DNA of 64,000 nucleotides from Omphiscola glabra. Taxonomy: Eukaryota; Mollusca; Gastropoda; Lymnaeidae. The stretch covers positions 1,203,666-1,267,665 of the forward strand of contig OZ024808.1 of NCBI GenBank assembly GCA_964017045.1. The letters are read 5' to 3'. The notes under the pieces are model-generated. The model was not told where the DNA came from. It saw nothing but the letters and a program-made list of their open reading frames with translations, and searched no databases. Within the stretch, counting starts at the first letter, position 1. The number at the start of each line of letters is the position of its first letter. This document shows, in pieces, positions 58,626-64,000 of this stretch. Position numbers and translations under genes: made by a program.

Positions 58626-59339
58626 TAGAGATACTAATACTGATATCTGTGTTGGTTCAATAATAAAAATACATTTAACATACATGTGACATGGGAAATA
58701 TTTGTGATAAAATCAAGATTCGCACCTTCTACTTCTAGGTGTGTGTGGGGGTGAATTTAGGCATTTGATTTAGGGGAAAATTGAATCTATCACCGATGGT
58801 ATCACTGATGGTATCAGCACTGAAATAAGGCCTAATGACCCCAGCTGCTCACCTCCCCCAACTTCATAAACTGAATTAATTTCCGTTTGGAGCACATGGA
58901 GTCTACTTATGGCCCCAGCTTAGTTTCATCCCTGGAATCTATGACCATTTAGTTCAAATATATATTGATAAGTAAATAAACCCTTGTTTATGGCAAGCCA
59001 TCCAGTACAAAGTAATGCATGACCAACCTATTTACTTTGTGTGCTAAGTCTAAGACAATCAGTGAATGTTCTTTCTTTTCTTCATGGCACACAAAATTTT
59101 GCTCTGGTTTCTTTATTCAACTGCAAAATGTATTGTTTCTAAAGCAATTTAGACAATTCTATGGTTTTAAAAAATAAATATGTATGTCATAACACTGTGC
59201 ACTTGATCTAATTTCAACTTTATTTTTGTAAATAAATGGTTTATTTGTGGGTGTTATGGACAGGAACACAGTTTCTTCCTGATGGCAGTTGTTAAGATGT
59301 GAACACAGAACATGAGTCTTGAAGTGGAGTCTTGTCTAG

Positions 59340-59404
59340 ATGTGTCAAGTTAACCATCATGTCAAGTTAACCATCATGTCAAGTTAACCATCATGTCAGG
59401 TTAA
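59340..59404. repeat. 17-bp minisatellite, left part
   Basis: tcaagttaaccatcatg repeated; interrupted by a MITE and resuming at 59563-59672. Confidence 0.9.
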
Positions 59405-59562
59405 CAGACCTGTTTACTCTTACGATTTTGGCGTACAATGTACGATTTTGAGGTGTATATCTTATATATACTGTATGTTTATTTTTTACTATTAAGATAA
59501 TGTTTTGAATGATCTTGTGATGATAGTGTACGATTTTAAGAGTTTGGGGGTAAACAGGTCTG
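59405..59562. mobile_element. CAGACCTG-family MITE, copy C
   Basis: 158 bp with ends CAGACCTGTTTACTC and GGGTAAACAGGTCTG, inserted in a 17-bp minisatellite. Flanks are ggttaa and agttaa. Very close to copy B in sequence. Confidence 0.85.
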
Positions 59563-59672
59563 AGTTAACCATCATGTCAAGTTAACCATCATGTCAAGTT
59601 AACCATCATGTCAAGTTAACCATCACGTCAAGTTAACCATCATGTCAAGTTAACCATCATGTCAAGTGTTAT
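59563..59672. repeat. 17-bp minisatellite, right part
   Basis: Continuation of the array after the MITE, six or so copies. Confidence 0.9.
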
Positions 59673-62600
59673 GGATTATTTTCTTTTTAATAACCATTGA
59701 ACCATGCCAGGTTTTGATTGTTTGAGTGTGCTTTTAATTGGTATATTGTGGGGTGCTTACATTTAGCCCATATAAGGATTATCAACTTTTTATATATTTT
59801 AATGCTACTACTACTATTACAAAATTTCAGAAAACTATCAGTATGACTCTTTGCATATCAAAATACATTTTAAACGTTAATTATTAATAAAACATAATTT
59901 CATTCTATTTCTAATCATATTATTCAAGAAGAAATTTTTTTAATTGAAAAAAAAAAAAAAAAAAAATTAGCTTGACCAAACATTTTAACTTTTTAAATAC
60001 TGTATAAAATTATTTTCAATAAATACATTTTAAAAATATATCCTTTTTTTTCTTCTTATAACAGTTATTCCCAGAAAGAAATGGAAAGCTACATGTTTGT
60101 TAGCAGATATCTATATCTGAAGTGGGTTCTTGGCTTGGTAATGGACAAGAATGGGTCATGTTAGGTCAGTTTTCATCATACCAAATTTTTAAAACTTGTT
60201 TTGATTTTAATTTTGAACATATATTTAAATAGAAACAATATTTTTTAAAAATGTATATACATCTAAATGTAATTTAAAAAATTGTTTTTAATTTTTCTAG
60301 CTTACACTATAGATGACAAGATTAACAAGCATGCGCAGCTACGATAATGGATGACCCTTCAACAACCACTGTTGTCTTATGTTAGCTTGAATTTTTAATT
60401 ATAATTCCTTTTAAATGTTTAGAAATTGTACTTTAAAAACATCTAAAAATATTCTTGAAAAGCTAAACTTTGATTCCGAGATGATAAAAACTTAAATATT
60501 TCAACATAAATCTATTATAAACCATGTAATATCTGTATCTTAATGTCTGGCTTTGTCCCTATTCTTCTAGGTTTGAGAACATCTGAAAAAACTCTGACAT
60601 GATGTCAATTTAACTCTAGACGTTGCTGTGCTGTGTGGCATATTTTCTCATCTTTCTTCTTGTTATTTCATGAGCACAAATCTCAAGTAAACAGCCTGAT
60701 AATATATTATACAATTTATTCAATAACCCAAATTTCTTATTTTACTTAACTGGTTCAGTAACTCCTGATTTGGCTGTCATTTTTATGTAGTAAAAACATT
60801 GGTGAAAAAATCAAATTTATTTGTTGTAATGGATGTGTACAAAGAAAATGCAAGATATTGTTCCAGTTATTTTTAAGACATAAAGAGTTACAAAATTATA
60901 ATATATATTACATTGTTTATGGTGTAAATATACATACACTTCAACATTCAATATTTACCCTGTCATATTTTCATGAAATTCTTGTATTCTTGTATTTCAA
61001 CATAAGTGAGTTTGATCAAATACTCCTCTCATGTTCGGGTAGTTGAAAGAAATTCTCAGTAAACATTTTAAAAGTTAAACAAATATTATAATTGACCTAA
61101 ATTTAAATAAATATCTATATATTTGATTTATAGATGAAAGTGAGGTTTTAATTTTATTTTATCAGTTGCTATTGGGATGTAGAACAATTGACATTTGCAA
61201 GTGAAAGAGTTTTCCAATGTTTCTCTTGAATAACTGACATGAATGATATAATAAAATAATAAGATTACTAATCAATTTGTTTGGTTTGTTTTTATTGACT
61301 TTGTTCTCAATTGTTGTGTTATGTTGGATGTTGTAACAATCAAAACTTTTTCAATCTTATGGAAAAATGAAGCCTGGACATTTTCATGCATTTTATGAGA
61401 TAACTGTTTCACCCGATACTAATTTAAATTTTTATATTTTTTTAAAATTAAGGGTAGTGAGCATTTATAACTTTAAACTCTGCATTTATGAATCAATCAA
61501 ATTTGTTTGTTTAAGACTAAATTTAAAAAAAAAAAAAATAGAAAGAAACATTTGGATAATTATTCACAAGCTTTAAAGCTACTTATATATATATACATAC
61601 TTCTATGTAGATACATGCTAAGATCTTATCCAACCCCAGAAAAAATTCTGAGCAGTGGTTCTCAACTACTATCTTATGAAGTTTAAAGTTAGCGGTAATA
61701 CATTTTTATTGTAAGACATACTCCACTTTCAAAAATTTTTTGACCTTCTTGCATTAATTCATTCATGAAAAGTTTTCTAATGCAGTAAGGAGTATGTTAA
61801 GTTCACTCCTGCTGCTAAGTCCAGCTGTGAAAATTCACATTTAAGATCAAGGATAAGGAAATAAACCTTGACAAACAACATAAACTCACTGTTTACTTTT
61901 GGAATATTGCTAATAATTGCATTTGAGTAACTAATACTAGCAGTCATTGAACAAATAAGAAAAATATCAAACCACTTTCTGTACAAGTGCTTAAATAAAT
62001 GGCACTAAGGTTTTAATAAATTCTTGCCGTTATCGTTATTATGTGAGGAGAAGATATTTTTAAAAAGATTCTAATTCAAATTTTTATAATTATATAAAGT
62101 TTAAACCATTAATTTATTAAATACAAAATATCAGGTAGTAAAATATAATTGCAATAAATTGTCCGGAATTAATTATTTTAAATTGTATACATTTGCGCCC
62201 CTTATCATTGATTTAAATTGGGGTTTATATAATAAAATCTATAAATTATTTGTTATGAATATTTTTGAAAAGTGTGTTCAAAGAGAGATAACCGAGAAAA
62301 AAGAATATTAGAAGTAAATTATTTTACAGCCTAAGGGTTGCCTGGCACAGAAAAATTAACTCTTTAAAAGAAAATTAAATGGGGAATAACTGTTGCAGTC
62401 TTAAAATATTTTAAAATATATTCACGATAGCCTCCCTTTGACCGTGTAAACGCAATCCTATGATTTAAAAAAAAAAATAATAAAGCCTCACTTTTACCGT
62501 AATAATTGTAAAAGGTGATTTCCTGCTTTCATTTTCGAAAATGTTAACTGAAAGGACGGATCTTTCTTACCACTACATTGTATTAATCTTTTGCTAAATA

Positions 62601-63420
62601 TACTATCCCGTTAATTGTGCTCTTGAACCTTAATGCTTAGACTTTGTATCAGTTGTGCTAAACAAGACCAAGTTCATGTCGTGAAACGTTTTCTTTCTAA
62701 ATTAATAACTTTATGGACTGTAACTTTGTGGTGATGAAAAGCCGGGGAAATAAAGAAGAAAGATAACACAGCCATATATTTAATTTAGTTTATATGCATA
62801 TATTTATTAGAGAGGCATATGCAATTAACATACCGGTATTCTGATTACATTATAATGATTAAATATATGTTTTAAACTATAAATAAATATAATACCCCAT
62901 ATATATGCGAATGCTTATTATATATTAGCAATCGAAATTTGTATATGCAAATTTTCAAACACCTATCAAAACTGATCATCTTTTAAACCTATCTTCAAAA
63001 TTTGTGGGGTAGGTGGTAGGGGTGGATGGAAAAATAAGGGCAAAACACAACGGATCCAAATTAGCAGGCCCGAATCCCATCACACCCAAAAAAACGCAAT
63101 TGCGACATGGGGGAAAGAAGACCCCCTGTAGGAAGACACCATACATTAAAAGAAGAAATCCTGACAGAAAAACGAAAATTCAAAAAAATCATAAAAAGGG
63201 GGAGGCCACTCAAGCCAAACCAAGGGAAGCAACAAACCCCAAAAACAACACATTCTTAATTTTTAAAATAAGCTTTATTCTTTTTCCATTTTACAACACG
63301 ACGTGCACTCCCAATACAAAACAAATTCCCAATATCCTTAAAACAAGCTTTACCTTTTCCATTTTACAATTCAAAAAATAAATACGAAATCATTAACGTG
63401 TAATAAAAAAAACCACATTA
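59673..63420. other. Right-hand region without a recognised gene
   Basis: AT-rich DNA. Splice-acceptor-like sites (T-rich tract then ag) precede short segments at 60065, 60300 and 60571, and the first opens a 32-codon frame, but none matches a family I know. A lone hAT-like end, CAGTGGTTCTCAA, is at about 61653. A 122-codon ORF at 63013-63381 is Lys/Thr/Asn-rich and has no recognisable motif, so I do not call it a gene. Confidence 0.4.
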
Positions 63421-63424
63421 TCTC

Positions 63425-63615
63425 CCCTGAAAAGCGACGAGACTAGCCTACCCTGCATTCGACCCAAATTATCTCCCCTGCATAATGAGAATAGCCCACC
63501 CTGCATGCTTCAAATTACTTCCCCTGCATAATGAGACTAGCTTACCCTACATTTGTCTCAAATCATCTCCCCTGCATAATGAGACAAGCCTACCCAGCAT
63601 TTGTCTCAAATTAAT
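63425..63615. repeat. About 54-bp tandem repeat, 4 copies
   Basis: Units contain tctcccctgcataatgagac and tagcctaccctgcattt, with length variation between copies. The remaining sequence to 64000 shows nothing I can support. Confidence 0.85.
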
Positions 63616-64000
63616 CATTAATGAACACAAACCCATAAGTCCAGTGCAATGCCTGCTAGAAAATCATGGTTGTCTTAGTCAATGGCTGCTTGAAGGAAGA
63701 GACTGTCAAACCAAAAACACATTTTACTTTTACCAAATACTAAATTAGAAACAGTTCAAACAAAATAAAATAAGACTAGATGAGAATGAGATAATGAAGA
63801 CAACACAAAGAAAATGGAGTGTGACCAAGCAGTGAATCAAATAAACAGAATATGTGTAAGTCAGAGTGAGCATGCACTAGTGATGCCTTGATGGTGGCCC
63901 ATTAGAAAATATGGACTTTGTATTGCACTTTGCTTTTCCATCACTGGCCACAATCAATAAAAGAAACAAAAAAATTATGTTTATAGTAGCTATTTCACTA

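Noticed and set aside
63013..63381. 122-codon basic ORF
   Set aside because: Composition follows local A/C-rich DNA, no recognisable motif, no splice or promoter support.

Overview
The window is AT-rich animal nuclear DNA. Short GT-AG exons are spread over long introns, and roughly a quarter of the sequence (about 16 kb by my tally) is tandem minisatellite. The repeat landscape is RTE-like and CR1/L2-like LINE remnants with ATT-rich tails, piggyBac-, pogo/Tigger- and hAT-type MITEs, and one young LTR element. Together with the gene content this suggests an invertebrate, most likely a lophotrochozoan and perhaps a gastropod mollusc. That placement is inference. I see no bacterial-style operon, rRNA, tRNA or CRISPR array.

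Three conserved genes can be reconstructed exon by exon with matching splice phases. (1) A TRAF2-type TNF-receptor-associated factor lies on the minus strand. Nine coding exons (871-8626) encode the RING, the TRAF zinc fingers and the start of the coiled coil; the MATH domain must lie left of the window. (2) A uridine-cytidine kinase lies on the plus strand. Seven coding exons (13941-21357) encode 253 residues, head-to-head with TRAF across 5.3 kb of repeat-filled DNA. (3) A C9orf78/Tls1 homologue (Hep59 family, BRR2-binding spliceosome protein) lies on the plus strand. Nine exons (30899-49413) encode about 297 residues, with one apparent one-base frame problem in exon 1.

Layout: 1-8626 TRAF; 8627-13940 divergent intergenic DNA with LINE and MITE debris; 13941-21357 UCK; 21358-30898 intergenic minisatellites plus a 5'-truncated CR1/L2-like LINE with an intact reverse transcriptase; 30899-49413 C9orf78, including a 2.2 kb array of a 20-bp unit; 49414-53265 3' UTR and more minisatellites; 53271-57757 a complete non-autonomous LTR retroelement on the minus strand with a perfect 5-bp target duplication; 57763-64000 minisatellites, one MITE and DNA with no gene I recognise.

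The most interesting signal is that several minisatellites are locked onto splice junctions. In UCK intron 3 (donor), UCK intron 6 (donor and acceptor) and C9orf78 intron 2 (acceptor), the repeat unit contains or starts exactly at the real splice site, and at three of the four it also copies 11-20 nt of exon. Each array therefore presents ranks of decoy splice sites next to the true one. C9orf78 intron 7 also carries about 26 copies of a 24-bp unit that looks like a 3' splice site. In human, C9orf78 is itself tied to 3' splice-site choice, which makes an autoregulatory reading testable but unproven.
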